A stretch of 60,187 nt of DNA from a bacterium (GTDB taxonomy: Bacteria; Bacillota; Clostridia; Christensenellales; CAG-138), in the NCBI GenBank assembly GCA_022778545.1, contig JALFDW010000030.1, forward strand, positions 1-60,187. The letters are read 5' to 3'. The translations under genes and the position numbers were made by a program. The notes beneath the pieces were generated by a model. It saw only the letters and a program-made list of their open reading frames with translations. It had not been told where the DNA came from and ran no database searches. Every line of letters begins with the position of its first letter. Within the stretch, counting starts at the first letter, position 1. Below, piece after piece: positions 43,606 through 53,054 of the stretch.

Positions 43606-44138
43606 CAGAAGCGCTCCCGGTGCAGCGGGTTATAGACCACCCTGCCATCCTGCCGTGTGCTTTCAAACAGCGTGATGCCCTGCACGGTCATGGAGGCGTT
43701 GGGCGAAAGATCGCGGAGCTCGCCCGTCACGAGCTCATCGTGCTCCACGTTGCGCCCGAGCGTGATATGCGGGCGGAAGCGCTTGCGCTCGCGGGAAAAC
43801 CCGTTGTCATACAGCGCGCACTGGAGCGATTCATACAGCCGTTCCAGCTCCTCCAGCTCGCCCTTTACCGCGAGGAAGGAAGTCTTGCTGCCGTTTTTGT
43901 CGAAGCAGTCGTACTTGCCCAGGTGCAGCGTGAACGTGCGGATGCCGCGCACAGCCTCCCGCATCGCGGCGACCGCGCCCGCCAGGTCATCCGACTCGCC
44001 GATAAAATGCAGCGTGATGTGAAAATTCTCCTGCGGCACGAACCTGCCGCCGCAGCTGAGCTGCTTAACCTCCTTCTGCACGCGCGCAAGCTCCTGCTTG
44101 AACGAGCGCGGCAGTTCAATGGCGATAAAAAGGCGCAT
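43605..44138 (-). CDS. thpR: RNA 2',3'-cyclic phosphodiesterase
   Basis: 177 residues starting MRLFIAIELPRSFKQEL. The two catalytic H-x-T-x motifs, HITLHFIGE and HITLGRNV, identify the 2H phosphoesterase family. It opens 2',3'-cyclic phosphates on RNA. First gene of the thpR-addB-addA unit. GGAGGGC lies upstream of the start. Confidence 0.95.
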   Translation of the reverse strand: MRLFIAIELPRSFKQELARVQKEVKQLSCGGRFVPQENFHITLHFIGESDDLAGAVAAMREAVRGIRTFTLHLGKYDCFDKNGSKTSFLAVKGELEELERLYESLQCALYDNGFSRERKRFRPHITLGRNVEHDELVTGELRDLSPNASMTVQGITLFESTRQDGRVVYNPLHRERF

Positions 44139-44221
44139 GATGCCCTCCTTTGGAACGTTTTATCTTAACGTATAGTATACCATTCCGAAGGCGCGCCGGG
44201 CAACGGAGAGTTAAGCAAAAC

Positions 44222-44244
44222 GGGTTCAAGCAGCGCTTGAACCC
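44222..44244 (-). terminator. Terminator of glmS
   Basis: A perfect 9-bp stem GGGTTCAAG/CTTGAACCC with a five-base loop, followed on the minus strand by GTTTTGC, 45 bp after the glmS stop. Confidence 0.75.
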
Positions 44245-44288
44245 ATTATACCATGTTATACCATGAAAAACCGCCGAAGCCCGGCCGG

Positions 44289-46130
44289 TTACTCTACCGT
44301 GACCGATTTTGCGAGGTTGCGCGGCTTGTCGATGTCGCAGCCCTTGAGGAGCGCCACATAATACGCGAAAAGCTGCAGCGGGATGAGCGGCAGGGAGGGC
44401 AGCACGAGCGGCGCGGAAGCCGGCAGCGTGATGACATGATCCGCCACGGCGGGCACGGAAGCGTCGTTTTCATCCGTGATGGCGATTACCACCGCGCCGC
44501 GGGCCTTCACCTCGCGGATGTTGCTGACCATCTTCTCCCGCAGCGGCGCGTGTGTGCAGAGGGCGATCACGAGCGTCCCCGGCTCAATGAGCGAGATCGT
44601 GCCGTGCTTGAGCTCGCCCGCAGCATACGCCTCGGAATGGATGTAGGAGATTTCCTTGAGCTTGAGCGAGCCTTCCAAACAAAGCGCATAATCGATGTTG
44701 CGGCCGATGAAGAAGATATCCCGCAGGTTGAAGAAGAGCGAGGCCAGGTACTGCATCTGCTCCCGCTTCCCAAGCATGTGCTCCACAAGTGCCGGAAGCC
44801 CCTCGAGCGCGGACACTGCTTCATGGAGCGCCTCGTCCGTGAGCATGCCCCGCACCTGCGCAAAGTGCAGCGCGATCAGGTACATGACCGCAAGCTGCGT
44901 GCTGTAAGCCTTCGTGGTGGCGACGGCGATCTCCAGCCCGGCCCAGGTGTAAAGCACATCCTCGCTCTCGTTGGCGATGGCCGAACCCACCACGTTCACG
45001 ACGGAGAGGATATGTGCGCCGCGCCGCTTCGCCTCGCGCAGGGCAAAGAGCGTGTCGAGCGTTTCACCGCTCTGGCTGATAACGATCACGAGCGTGTTTT
45101 CATCCACCACCGGGTCGCTGTAGCGGAATTCCGAGGCAAGCTCCACCGACACGGGCACATTCAGCATTTTGGAGAGCATGTACTGGCTCGTCATGCCCAC
45201 ATAGCTCGCCGAACCGCAGGCTACGATATATATTTTATTGATGGAACGGATCACGTCCTCCGTGATGTGCGCAAGCCCAAGGTCGATCCGCCCCTCTTTG
45301 ATGCGGGGGCTTATGGTGTTGCGGATGGCCGCAGGCTGCTCCATGATCTCCTTGAGCATAAAATGCGCATAGCCGCCTTTTTCCGCCGCATCCACATCCC
45401 AGGCGATATGCTCCGGCGTTTTCTCCACAGGGTCGCCGAAGCGGTCATACACAGAAACGCCCGAGCGCGTGAGTACGGCAAGCTCCCGTTCATCCAGCCG
45501 TACGATCTCGCGCGTGTGCTTCAAAAGCGCCGGAATGTCGGAGGCGATGAATGTCTCGCCCTCCCCGAGGCCAAGGATGAGCGGGCTGTCCTTACGCACG
45601 GCGATGAGCATCTCCGGATGCTCTGCAAAGGCGATGCCGAGCGCATAAGAGCCGGTCAGAAGGGCTACCGCCTGCCGCACGGCCTTCACCGGGTCGCCAT
45701 GGTAATAATAGCCATGGTAATAATAATCCACAAGCTGCGCCACGATCTCCGTATCCGTATCGGAACGGAACTCATAGCCATGCTCCGTCAGGAATTCACG
45801 CAGCTCCGCGTAGTTTTCGATGATGCCGTTATGCACCACCGCCACCCGCCCGCTGTGGGAAAGATGCGGGTGAGAGTTCACATCCGAAGGTTCGCCGTGC
45901 GTCGCCCAGCGCGTGTGGCCGATGCCCGCCGTGCCCGGCATGATGGCTCCGCCTTCCGTGCGCTCGAACAGGACGCGCAGGCGTCCCTTCGCCTTGCAGA
46001 CAGAAAGCCCCTCTTTTCCAATGATGGCGAGACCCGCCGAGTCGTACCCGCGGTACTCCAGTTTTTCAAGCGCTTCCAGCAGCAGCGGCGCCGCCTGCTT
46101 ATTGCCGATATATCCAACGATTCCGCACAT
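44289..46130 (-). CDS. glmS: Glutamine-fructose-6-phosphate aminotransferase
   Basis: 613 residues. The N-terminal glutaminase begins MCGIVGYIGNKQAAPLLLEALEKLEYRGYDSAGLA, with Cys2 as nucleophile. Two SIS domains follow (KIYIVACGSASYVGM and SQSGETLDT, then FFIGRNIDYALCLEGSLKLKEISYIHSEAYAAGELKHG). The ending DKPRNLAKSVTVE is typical. It makes glucosamine-6-phosphate for the cell wall. Its leader shows two hairpins but no glmS-ribozyme core that I could see. Confidence 0.98.
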   Translation of the reverse strand: MCGIVGYIGNKQAAPLLLEALEKLEYRGYDSAGLAIIGKEGLSVCKAKGRLRVLFERTEGGAIMPGTAGIGHTRWATHGEPSDVNSHPHLSHSGRVAVVHNGIIENYAELREFLTEHGYEFRSDTDTEIVAQLVDYYYHGYYYHGDPVKAVRQAVALLTGSYALGIAFAEHPEMLIAVRKDSPLILGLGEGETFIASDIPALLKHTREIVRLDERELAVLTRSGVSVYDRFGDPVEKTPEHIAWDVDAAEKGGYAHFMLKEIMEQPAAIRNTISPRIKEGRIDLGLAHITEDVIRSINKIYIVACGSASYVGMTSQYMLSKMLNVPVSVELASEFRYSDPVVDENTLVIVISQSGETLDTLFALREAKRRGAHILSVVNVVGSAIANESEDVLYTWAGLEIAVATTKAYSTQLAVMYLIALHFAQVRGMLTDEALHEAVSALEGLPALVEHMLGKREQMQYLASLFFNLRDIFFIGRNIDYALCLEGSLKLKEISYIHSEAYAAGELKHGTISLIEPGTLVIALCTHAPLREKMVSNIREVKARGAVVIAITDENDASVPAVADHVITLPASAPLVLPSLPLIPLQLFAYYVALLKGCDIDKPRNLAKSVTVE

Positions 46131-46370
46131 GTTGTCCTCCTGAATGTTATGCGAACTTCCGGAAAAACGGGCGCGCCGGTTCTCCGGGAATTTTCATGGG
46201 GCACCCTGCCCCATTTTGGTATCATTATATTGCTTTTTATTAATTATATCATATTTTTCGTGCATATCATATTTTCTGCAAAAAAACAGGCTTGTCCTGC
46301 AGCAGTTGTTCTCTGTTCGCGCACAAATATGCGTATTCTGCGCTTGATTATAAATAATATATAATTTTTC
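46131..46370. other. Divergent gap between glmS and the liv leader
   Basis: About 320 bp between the two divergent starts. The glmS side has a hairpin GGGGCAGGGTGCCCC (46199-46213) and a GC-rich second stem. The middle is AT-rich with poly-T and several TATAAT-like words. No gene is seen. Confidence 0.45.
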
Positions 46371-46399
46371 TTGACAAGGCAGGCCCTGCATGGTAGTAT
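46371..46399 (+). promoter_or_regulatory. Promoter of the liv leader and operon
   Basis: TTGACA 46371-46376 and TAGTAT 46394-46399 with a 17-nt spacer, 51 bp before the 57-codon ORF. Transcription would begin about 46406. Confidence 0.78.
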
Positions 46400-46450
46400 C
46401 TTTAGCAATGAAACCGAATTGCTGCGCTTTGCAGCGGAAAGGAGCGCTTT

Positions 46451-46624
46451 ATGTCAGCATTTTCCAAGGCATGTGTCTGCATGTGCGCTCCGCTCGCATG
46501 CGCCCTCATCCTTAGCAGCGCCGCCATCGTAACGATGGTCGGCGTATTCGTCGTTGTAGCGATTATTCTTGCTGTAGTAGGCATTATTATTCGCCACAGC
46601 GCTTTGCCGGGGAGAGCGGGCTGA
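46451..46624 (+). CDS. 57-residue Ile/Val/Leu-rich ORF, candidate liv leader peptide
   Basis: ATG at 46451 behind AAAGGAGCG. The product has four Cys in its first 17 residues, then a run (residues 26-47) in which 15 of 22 are Ile, Val or Leu (VFVVVAIILAVVGIII), ending in RHSALPGRAG. It lies between the liv promoter and a terminator-like hairpin, immediately upstream of livJ. It may be an attenuator leader peptide for the branched-chain amino-acid importer. The alternative is an ordinary one-segment membrane peptide. Confidence 0.6.
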   Translation: MSAFSKACVCMCAPLACALILSSAAIVTMVGVFVVVAIILAVVGIIIRHSALPGRAG

Positions 46625-46640
46625 TCGCCATTGTATGCCA

Positions 46641-46672
46641 GGGCGGTTCCGGATCCTCGGAACCGCCCTTTT
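46641..46672 (+). terminator. Hairpin before livJ (attenuator candidate)
   Basis: A perfect 10-bp stem, GGGCGGTTCC/GGAACCGCCC, with an 8-base loop and TTTT after it, 16 bp past the leader ORF stop and 44 bp before livJ. The U-tract is short. CCGGGGA at 46607-46613 could pair with TCCTCGG (46654-46660) and break it, which would be a competing antiterminator. Confidence 0.68.
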
Positions 46673-46715
46673 GCATAACAAATTAAATTATTTTATTTGA
46701 AGGAGAACAGTTCCC

Positions 46716-47864
46716 ATGAAGAAGATCTTTGCACTGGCACTGGCCGCGATGATGGTCCTTGCCGCATTTGCAGGCTGCAGCAACGGCAATTCCGCCAAAG
46801 ACGACTCGTTCGTAATCGGCGGCATCGGGCCCCTCACCGGCGACTATGCCACCTATGGCGTTTCCGTCAAGCAGGGCGCGGAGCTTGCAGTCAAGGAAAT
46901 CAACGAGGCTGGCGGCATCAACGGCGTTCCCGTTACGCTGCTCTTCGAAGATGACCAGGTTGACGCAGAAATGGCCGTAAACGCTTACAACAAGCTGATG
47001 GATGACGGCATGGACGTTTCCCTCGGCGCAGTCACGAGCGGCGCGTGCATCGCGGTTTCCGAAAAAGCCCATGAAGACGGCATCCTCATGATCACCCCCT
47101 CCGGCTCCCAAGTTGAGTGCATCCAGTATGACAACGCCTTCCGTATCTGCTTCGCCGACCCCGAGCAGGGCGTGAACGCAGCGAAGTTCCTTGCGAACAA
47201 CAACGTTGCAAAGAAGATCGCTATCATCTACGACAAGTCCAACGACTATTCCAACGGCTTCAAGGAAAGCTTCGTGGCCTCCGCTGCAGAGCTCGGCCTT
47301 GAGATTGTTTCCGAGCAGGCGTTCACCAACCAGTCCAACACCGACTTCTCCGTGCAGCTGCAGGCCATTGCCAGCACCGATGCGGAACTGATCTTCCTCC
47401 CCATCTATGCACAGGAAGCCGCCTACATCCTGACCCAGGCCAAGAGTGCCGGTATGGACCAAATCTTCTTCGGCGGTGACGGCCTTGACGGCATCATCGA
47501 AAAGATCGGTGCGGATAATATCGCTGCCACCGAAGGCCTCATGTTCCTCACCCCCTTCGACACCCAGGCCGACGAGCAGAACATCAAGTTCACCGCTGAC
47601 TATCAGGCCGCCTACAACGCCACCCCCGACCAGTTCGCGGGCGACGGTTACGACGCCATCTACACCATCAAGGCTGCCGCTGAGCATGCTGGCGTAAAGC
47701 CCGGCGACAAGGACTTCAACGAGAAGATCATTGCTGCCATGACCGAGATCACCGTTGATGGCACCACCGGCACCATGCAGTGGGCCGCTGACGGCGCTCC
47801 CAACAAGGCCGCGGCTGTTGTCGTCCTCCATGACGGCGTTCCCTCTGCCTACGTTGGCAAATAA
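46716..47864 (+). CDS. livJ: Branched-chain amino-acid ABC transporter binding lipoprotein
   Basis: 382 residues. Signal peptide with lipobox FAGC (MKKIFALALAAMMVLAAFAGC). Family-1 binding fold: FVIGGIGPLTGDYATYGVSVKQGAELAVKEINEAGGINGVPVTLLFEDDQ, TSGACIAVSEKAHEDGILMITPSG and KKIAIIYDKSNDYSNGFKESF. It captures Leu/Ile/Val-type substrates for LivHMGF. AAGGAGAA precedes the start. Confidence 0.95.
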   Translation: MKKIFALALAAMMVLAAFAGCSNGNSAKDDSFVIGGIGPLTGDYATYGVSVKQGAELAVKEINEAGGINGVPVTLLFEDDQVDAEMAVNAYNKLMDDGMDVSLGAVTSGACIAVSEKAHEDGILMITPSGSQVECIQYDNAFRICFADPEQGVNAAKFLANNNVAKKIAIIYDKSNDYSNGFKESFVASAAELGLEIVSEQAFTNQSNTDFSVQLQAIASTDAELIFLPIYAQEAAYILTQAKSAGMDQIFFGGDGLDGIIEKIGADNIAATEGLMFLTPFDTQADEQNIKFTADYQAAYNATPDQFAGDGYDAIYTIKAAAEHAGVKPGDKDFNEKIIAAMTEITVDGTTGTMQWAADGAPNKAAAVVVLHDGVPSAYVGK

Positions 47865-47883
47865 CAGAACAGTCATAACGACC

Positions 47884-47912
47884 GGGGATGGGCGGGCATT
47901 CCGCCCGTCCCC
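47884..47912 (+). terminator. Hairpin between livJ and livH
   Basis: A GC-rich stem (GGGGATGGGCGG/CCGCCCGTCCCC, one bulge) 20 bp after livJ, with no T-run. It is more likely an RNA-stabilising or partial terminator element that raises livJ over the membrane genes than a full stop. Confidence 0.6.
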
Positions 47913-47972
47913 ATGCTTCACGAATTCCCGTTTCCCCTTTTCAGGAATTATCCATAAAGGAGTTTCCCCAAC

Positions 47973-48851
47973 ATGATGGATCTTATCGCGAACCTCATCA
48001 GCGGCCTGAGCCTTGGCAGCATCTACGCGCTCATCGCGCTTGGATACACCATGGTTTACGGCATTGCGAAAATGCTCAACTTCGCGCACGGCGATATCAT
48101 CATGGTCGGCGCCTTCGCGGTGATCACGACCGTGTCCATGCTGGGCTTTCCGCCCGTTCTCGCGATTGCGGCAAGCATCGTCTGCTGCGTCGTGCTCGGC
48201 GTATGCGTAGAGCGCATCGCCTATAAACCCCTGCGCAAGTCCCCGCCACTCGCGGTGCTCATCACCGCCATCGGCGTGAGCTATTTCCTGCAAAGCCTCG
48301 CGCTGCTGATCTTCGGTTCCACGCAGCACAGCTTCCCCAAAGTGATCTCCGCGCCGGCCATCCAGCTCGGCAGCCTTACCATTCAGGGCAACATGCTCGT
48401 CACCCTCGCCGTCATGGTCGTCATCATGATCGGCATGAGTCTGTTCATCTCAAAATCCAAGACCGGTAAGGCCATGCGTGCCGTTTCCGAGGACCGGGAC
48501 GCGGCGGAGCTGATGGGCATCAGCGTAAACCGGACGATCACCATCACCTTTGCCATCGGCTCCGCGCTCGCGGCCGTGGCGGGCGTGTTCTACGGCACGA
48601 CATACGGTTTCATCGGGCCTTACACCGGCTCCATGCCGGGCATCAAGGCTTTCGTTGCGGCGGTGTTCGGCGGCATCGGCTCCATGCCGGGCGCGATGCT
48701 TGGCGGCATCCTCCTCGGCGTGATCGAAAACCTGGCCAAACGCTACATTTCCACAGAGCTTTCCGACGCGATCGTGTTCGCGGTGCTCATCATCGTCCTG
48801 ATGGTGAAGCCCACCGGCTTGCTCGGCAAGCAAGTGAACGAGAAAGTTTGA
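47973..48851 (+). CDS. livH: Branched-chain amino-acid ABC transporter permease
   Basis: 292 residues with eight or so membrane segments: LIANLISGLSLGSIYALIALGYTMVYGIAKMLNFAHGDIIMVGAF, FGGIGSMPGAMLGGILLGVIENL. The family signature NFAHGD is present. AAAGGAG precedes the start. It forms the channel with LivM. Confidence 0.96.
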   Translation: MMDLIANLISGLSLGSIYALIALGYTMVYGIAKMLNFAHGDIIMVGAFAVITTVSMLGFPPVLAIAASIVCCVVLGVCVERIAYKPLRKSPPLAVLITAIGVSYFLQSLALLIFGSTQHSFPKVISAPAIQLGSLTIQGNMLVTLAVMVVIMIGMSLFISKSKTGKAMRAVSEDRDAAELMGISVNRTITITFAIGSALAAVAGVFYGTTYGFIGPYTGSMPGIKAFVAAVFGGIGSMPGAMLGGILLGVIENLAKRYISTELSDAIVFAVLIIVLMVKPTGLLGKQVNEKV

Positions 48852-48861
48852 GGTGACGGAA

Positions 48862-49866
48862 ATGGATCTTATTAAAAAGAAGAAACCGCTTGCCGGCAAC
48901 CTCGTTACCCTCGCCATCCTCTGCGCGCTTTTCGTCCTTGTGCTCATCCTGATGGAGGCCGGCGCGCTCACGCGGCACATCCGCTCCATGCTCGTGCCGA
49001 TCTGCATCAACATCATCCTCGCCGTTTCGCTGAACCTGACGGTCGGCTTCCTCGGCGAGCTGACGCTCGGCCACGCGGGCTTCATGTCCGTGGGCGCATA
49101 TGCGGGCTGCCTGTTCTCCATCGCCATGCAGAACATCCTGCCCACAGCCGTACGCTTCCCTCTCGCGATGCTCGTGGGTGGCCTCGTCGCAGCTGTGTTC
49201 GGCGTGCTCATCGGCATCCCGGTGCTGCGGCTGCACGGCGACTACCTTGCCATCGTGACGCTCGCCTTCGGCGAGATTATCCGCAGCGTCATCATCAACC
49301 TGGAGTTCACCGGCGGCGCAGCTGGCCTGAAGGGCACGCCGCAGGATTCCACGTTCGTGATCGCCTTCATCGTGGTCATCATCACGCTCCTTGTCATCAT
49401 GAACCTGGTGAATTCCCGCCACGGCCGCGCCATCATGGCCATCCGCGATAACCGCATCGCAGCGGAAGCCTCCGGCATCAACGTCACCTATTTCCGCATG
49501 CTGGCCTTTGTGGTCGCCGCGTTCTTCGCGGGGGTTGCGGGCGTGCTTTACGGCCACAATCTCTCCATCCTTTCCGCCAGCACGTTCGATTACAATAAGT
49601 CCATCGAGCTGCTCGTCATCGTGGTGCTCGGCGGCATGGGCAGCATCCGCGGCAGCATAATCTCCGCGATCATCATCACCGTGCTTCCCGAAGCGCTGCG
49701 CGAGCTTGCGGACTTCCGCATGCTGATCTACGCGCTCGTGCTCATCGTGATGATGCTGCTTAACGCTTCCCCGCGCTTTGCGGCGTTCAAGGGCAAGCTG
49801 AATTACGGCGCGCTTGTGGACGCGATCCGCAGCAAAGCCAAGAAGGAGGGCAAAGCGCATGAATAA
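48862..49866 (+). CDS. livM: Branched-chain amino-acid ABC transporter permease
   Basis: 334 residues from MDLIKKKKPLAGNLVTL. I prefer the ATG at 48862 (GAGGTGACGG upstream) to the GTG at 48853. Conserved text: ILAVSLNLTVGFLGELTLGHAGFMSVGAY, GIPVLRLHGDYLAIVTLAFGEIIR and LGGMGSIRGSIISAIIITVLPEALR. Its end overlaps livG by 8 bp. Confidence 0.96.
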   Translation: MDLIKKKKPLAGNLVTLAILCALFVLVLILMEAGALTRHIRSMLVPICINIILAVSLNLTVGFLGELTLGHAGFMSVGAYAGCLFSIAMQNILPTAVRFPLAMLVGGLVAAVFGVLIGIPVLRLHGDYLAIVTLAFGEIIRSVIINLEFTGGAAGLKGTPQDSTFVIAFIVVIITLLVIMNLVNSRHGRAIMAIRDNRIAAEASGINVTYFRMLAFVVAAFFAGVAGVLYGHNLSILSASTFDYNKSIELLVIVVLGGMGSIRGSIISAIIITVLPEALRELADFRMLIYALVLIVMMLLNASPRFAAFKGKLNYGALVDAIRSKAKKEGKAHE

Positions 49867-50686
49867 GATGGTACCCCTGCCGAGCCGCGCGATCGTACCG
49901 GAGCGCGATGCGGACAAGCTCCCGATTTTGGATGTACGCCACCTCGGCATCGATTTCGGCGGCCTTACCGCCGTGGATGATTTCAACTTCACCATGGGCC
50001 GCACGGAGATCGGCGGCCTGATCGGGCCGAACGGCGCCGGCAAAACCACGGTCTTCAACCTGCTTACGAACGTTTACCGCCCCACGCGCGGCTCCATTCT
50101 GCTCGACGGCATCGACACGCTCGGCATGAGCACCTATCAGGTAAACAAGCTCGGCATTGCGCGCACGTTCCAGAACATCCGCCTGTTTTCCAACATGACG
50201 GTGCTCGACAACGTGAAGGTCGGCCTGCACAACAGCACGAAAAGCAATCTGTTCGCCTCCGTGACGCACGGCTTCGGCTACCACAAGGCCGAGCGCAAGG
50301 CGAAGGAGCGCGCGCTGGAGCTGCTCTCTGTGTTCCACATGGAGGACCTTGCAAACGCGCAGGCGGGCAGCCTGCCCTACGGCGCACAGCGGCGGCTTGA
50401 GATCGTCCGCGCGCTCGCGACGGAGCCCGGCATCATGCTGCTGGACGAACCCGCCGCCGGCATGAACCCTTCCGAGACCGCGGAGCTGATGGAGAACATC
50501 CGCAAGATCCGGGATACGTTCCAGATTGCCATCATGCTCATCGAGCACGACATGAGCCTCGTCATGGGTATCTGCGAGGGCATCGCGGTGCTCAACTACG
50601 GCAAGATCATCGCCAAGGGCACGCCGGATGAGATCAAGTCCAACCCGGCCGTCATCGAAGCCTACCTCGGCAAGAAGGGAGCGTAA
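49859..50686 (+). CDS. livG: Branched-chain amino-acid ABC transporter ATPase LivG
   Basis: 275 residues from MNKMVPLPSRAIVPERDADKL. Walker A GPNGAGKTT, then FNLLTNVYRPTRGSILLDG, the family text GIARTFQNIRLFSNMTVLDNV, signature-region LPYGAQRRLEIVRAL and Walker B IMLLDEPAAGMNP. AAGGAGGG precedes the start. Confidence 0.96.
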   Translation: MNKMVPLPSRAIVPERDADKLPILDVRHLGIDFGGLTAVDDFNFTMGRTEIGGLIGPNGAGKTTVFNLLTNVYRPTRGSILLDGIDTLGMSTYQVNKLGIARTFQNIRLFSNMTVLDNVKVGLHNSTKSNLFASVTHGFGYHKAERKAKERALELLSVFHMEDLANAQAGSLPYGAQRRLEIVRALATEPGIMLLDEPAAGMNPSETAELMENIRKIRDTFQIAIMLIEHDMSLVMGICEGIAVLNYGKIIAKGTPDEIKSNPAVIEAYLGKKGA

Positions 50687-50690
50687 CGCC

Positions 50691-51392
<702 letters not shown>

Positions 51393-51427
51393 AAACGCTA
51401 TTTTCCCCTCCTCATTTTTGTGCTATG

Positions 51428-51463
51428 GCAAAACGCTCCGCGGCAATGCGGAGCGTTTTGCTC
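51428..51463 (+). terminator. Terminator of the liv operon
   Basis: GCAAAACGCTCCGC pairs with GCGGAGCGTTTTGC around a short loop, 36 bp after livF. It has A- and T-runs at its base, so it can act both ways. Confidence 0.88.
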
Positions 51464-51562
51464 ATGTGTGAGAAAAGTCGTCCATCCGGACTTTTTCAAG
51501 AATTTCCTAAGGACTGCCTGTGCCTGCATCTTCGATATTTTCCTGATGCGGGAATGCCCTCT

Positions 51563-51718
51563 TCAGAGATCGTCCGCGTCCTGCACGGGCTGCCCGCCAT
51601 CCTCATCCATGCCGGTGTACCACCCCTGCACATCCGATGGGATCGGCGGCATATGCGCGCAGCGGAACGCGTTCGTCATGCGCTCCGGGCGTTCTGCGGT
51701 TGTCTTTCTTTTTACCAT
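51563..51718 (-). CDS. Small conserved protein ending in PVQDADDL
   Basis: 51 residues from MVKRKTTAERPERMTNAF (start 51718), with GGGAGGAAG 7 nt upstream. The ending SDVQGWYTGMDEDGGQPVQDADDL resembles a small protein I have seen repeatedly in Clostridial genomes. It is basic at the N-terminus and acidic at the end, with no membrane segment and no known function. It lies between the liv operon and alr on the opposite strand. Confidence 0.72.
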   Translation of the reverse strand: MVKRKTTAERPERMTNAFRCAHMPPIPSDVQGWYTGMDEDGGQPVQDADDL

Positions 51719-51829
51719 GCTGTTTCTTCCTCCCTGCGTTTTTGTTCTTATTATCCGCGTAAAGCGAAAAAGCATGTGCGGGCATTGCCGCGCGGAAAAA
51801 CAAATTTAGCACGTCCCAACCACGATGAA

Positions 51830-51858
51830 TTGTATCCGCGGTTGGAAGGTGATATAAT
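51830..51858 (+). promoter_or_regulatory. Promoter of alr
   Basis: TTGTAT 51830-51835 and TATAAT 51853-51858 with a 17-nt spacer, 46 bp before the alr start. Confidence 0.75.
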
Positions 51859-51904
51859 ATATTGTTGAAAATATGGGCGAATGCCCAAGCTTTTTGGAGG
51901 CAGA

Positions 51905-53044
51905 ATGGATACGCTTTCTCCGACCGCCCGCACCTGGGCGGAAATCGATTTTGAGGCAATGCTGCACAATTTCAACATCGCAAGGCGCACCGGCAAAAAG
52001 GTCATGTGCGTCATCAAGGCGGATGCATACGGCCATGGTGCCGTGCGCTGCGGCCGCTTTTTGGAACGCCACGGCGCGGACGCGTTCGCCGTCGCCTGTT
52101 TGCAGGAAGCGCTTGACCTGCGTGCCGGCGGCATCACGAAGCCGATCCTCATCTTGGGGCACACGAGCGCGGAATTCGCTGCGCAGCTCGCGTCCCATAC
52201 CATCACGCAGACGGTGGTGGATGAATCCGCCGCAGAAGAGCTCAGCGAAGCTGCAAAGGCCGCGGGCGTGACGGTGGATGTGCACATCAAGCTTGATACG
52301 GGCATGTCCCGCGCGGGGCTCCTTGCGCAAGGCGCGGAAAACGGCATGGAGGCCGCAAAGGCCGCAGAGCGCATCTGCCACCTGCCGCACCTGCATGTTA
52401 CGGGCATGTACACCCATTTTTCCGTTGCGGACACGCCCTCCGAGGACGCTTACACCGCATGGCAGCTTGAGAATTACATGCGGGTTTATAATTATCTCTG
52501 CGAAAAGGGCCTCCGCCCGGAGACCTGCCACACGAGCAACAGCGCCTGCATCCTGTCCCACCCGGAAACGCAGATCGACATGGTGCGCGAGGGCGTGATC
52601 CTTTACGGCATGTATCCGGACAGCGCCCCGCAGCAGGGTGAGCTGCGCCCGGTGATGACGCTCAAGACCCGCGTCTCCCAGGTGCGCGACCTGCCCGCCG
52701 GCACGACCGTGAGCTACGGCCGCACCTATAAGAGCGAAACGCCCTTCCGCACGGCCGTAATGCTCGCAGGCTATGCAGACGGTTATCCGCGCAGGCTTTC
52801 CAGCAACACGACTGTCACCATCCGCGGCAAGCGTTACCCGCAGGTGGGGCGCATTTGCATGGACATGTGCATGGCGAACATCACCGGCGCGGATGAGATT
52901 GCCCGCGGCGATGAGGTCACGCTCATCGGCGGCGACTCCATCACCTGGGAAGAAGCAGCCGAGAAGGTCGGCACGATCAATTACGAGTTGACCTGCCTTG
53001 TGACGGCGCGCACCCGCCGGGTGTACCTTAACGAGGAGATATAA
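51905..53044 (+). CDS. alr: Alanine racemase
   Basis: 379 residues from MDTLSPTARTWAEIDFEAMLHNF (start 51905, TTGGAGGC upstream). The PLP Lys is in VMCVIKADAYGHGAV. The C-terminal domain has the second catalytic Tyr region (AVMLAGYADGYPR, RICMDMCM). It converts L-Ala to D-Ala for peptidoglycan. An M55 D-aminopeptidase lies two genes downstream. Confidence 0.96.
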   Translation: MDTLSPTARTWAEIDFEAMLHNFNIARRTGKKVMCVIKADAYGHGAVRCGRFLERHGADAFAVACLQEALDLRAGGITKPILILGHTSAEFAAQLASHTITQTVVDESAAEELSEAAKAAGVTVDVHIKLDTGMSRAGLLAQGAENGMEAAKAAERICHLPHLHVTGMYTHFSVADTPSEDAYTAWQLENYMRVYNYLCEKGLRPETCHTSNSACILSHPETQIDMVREGVILYGMYPDSAPQQGELRPVMTLKTRVSQVRDLPAGTTVSYGRTYKSETPFRTAVMLAGYADGYPRRLSSNTTVTIRGKRYPQVGRICMDMCMANITGADEIARGDEVTLIGGDSITWEEAAEKVGTINYELTCLVTARTRRVYLNEEI

Positions 53045-53054
53045 GGGGGGAACC

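Noticed and set aside
46131-46260. glmS ribozyme in the glmS leader
   Set aside because: The leader has GC-rich hairpins but not the conserved core sequence of the ribozyme that I know. The hairpins are likely ordinary.
51425-51868. 147-residue plus-strand ORF before alr
   Set aside because: It starts inside the liv terminator, has no ribosome site and its translation is atypical. The minus-strand 51-residue ORF there is better supported.
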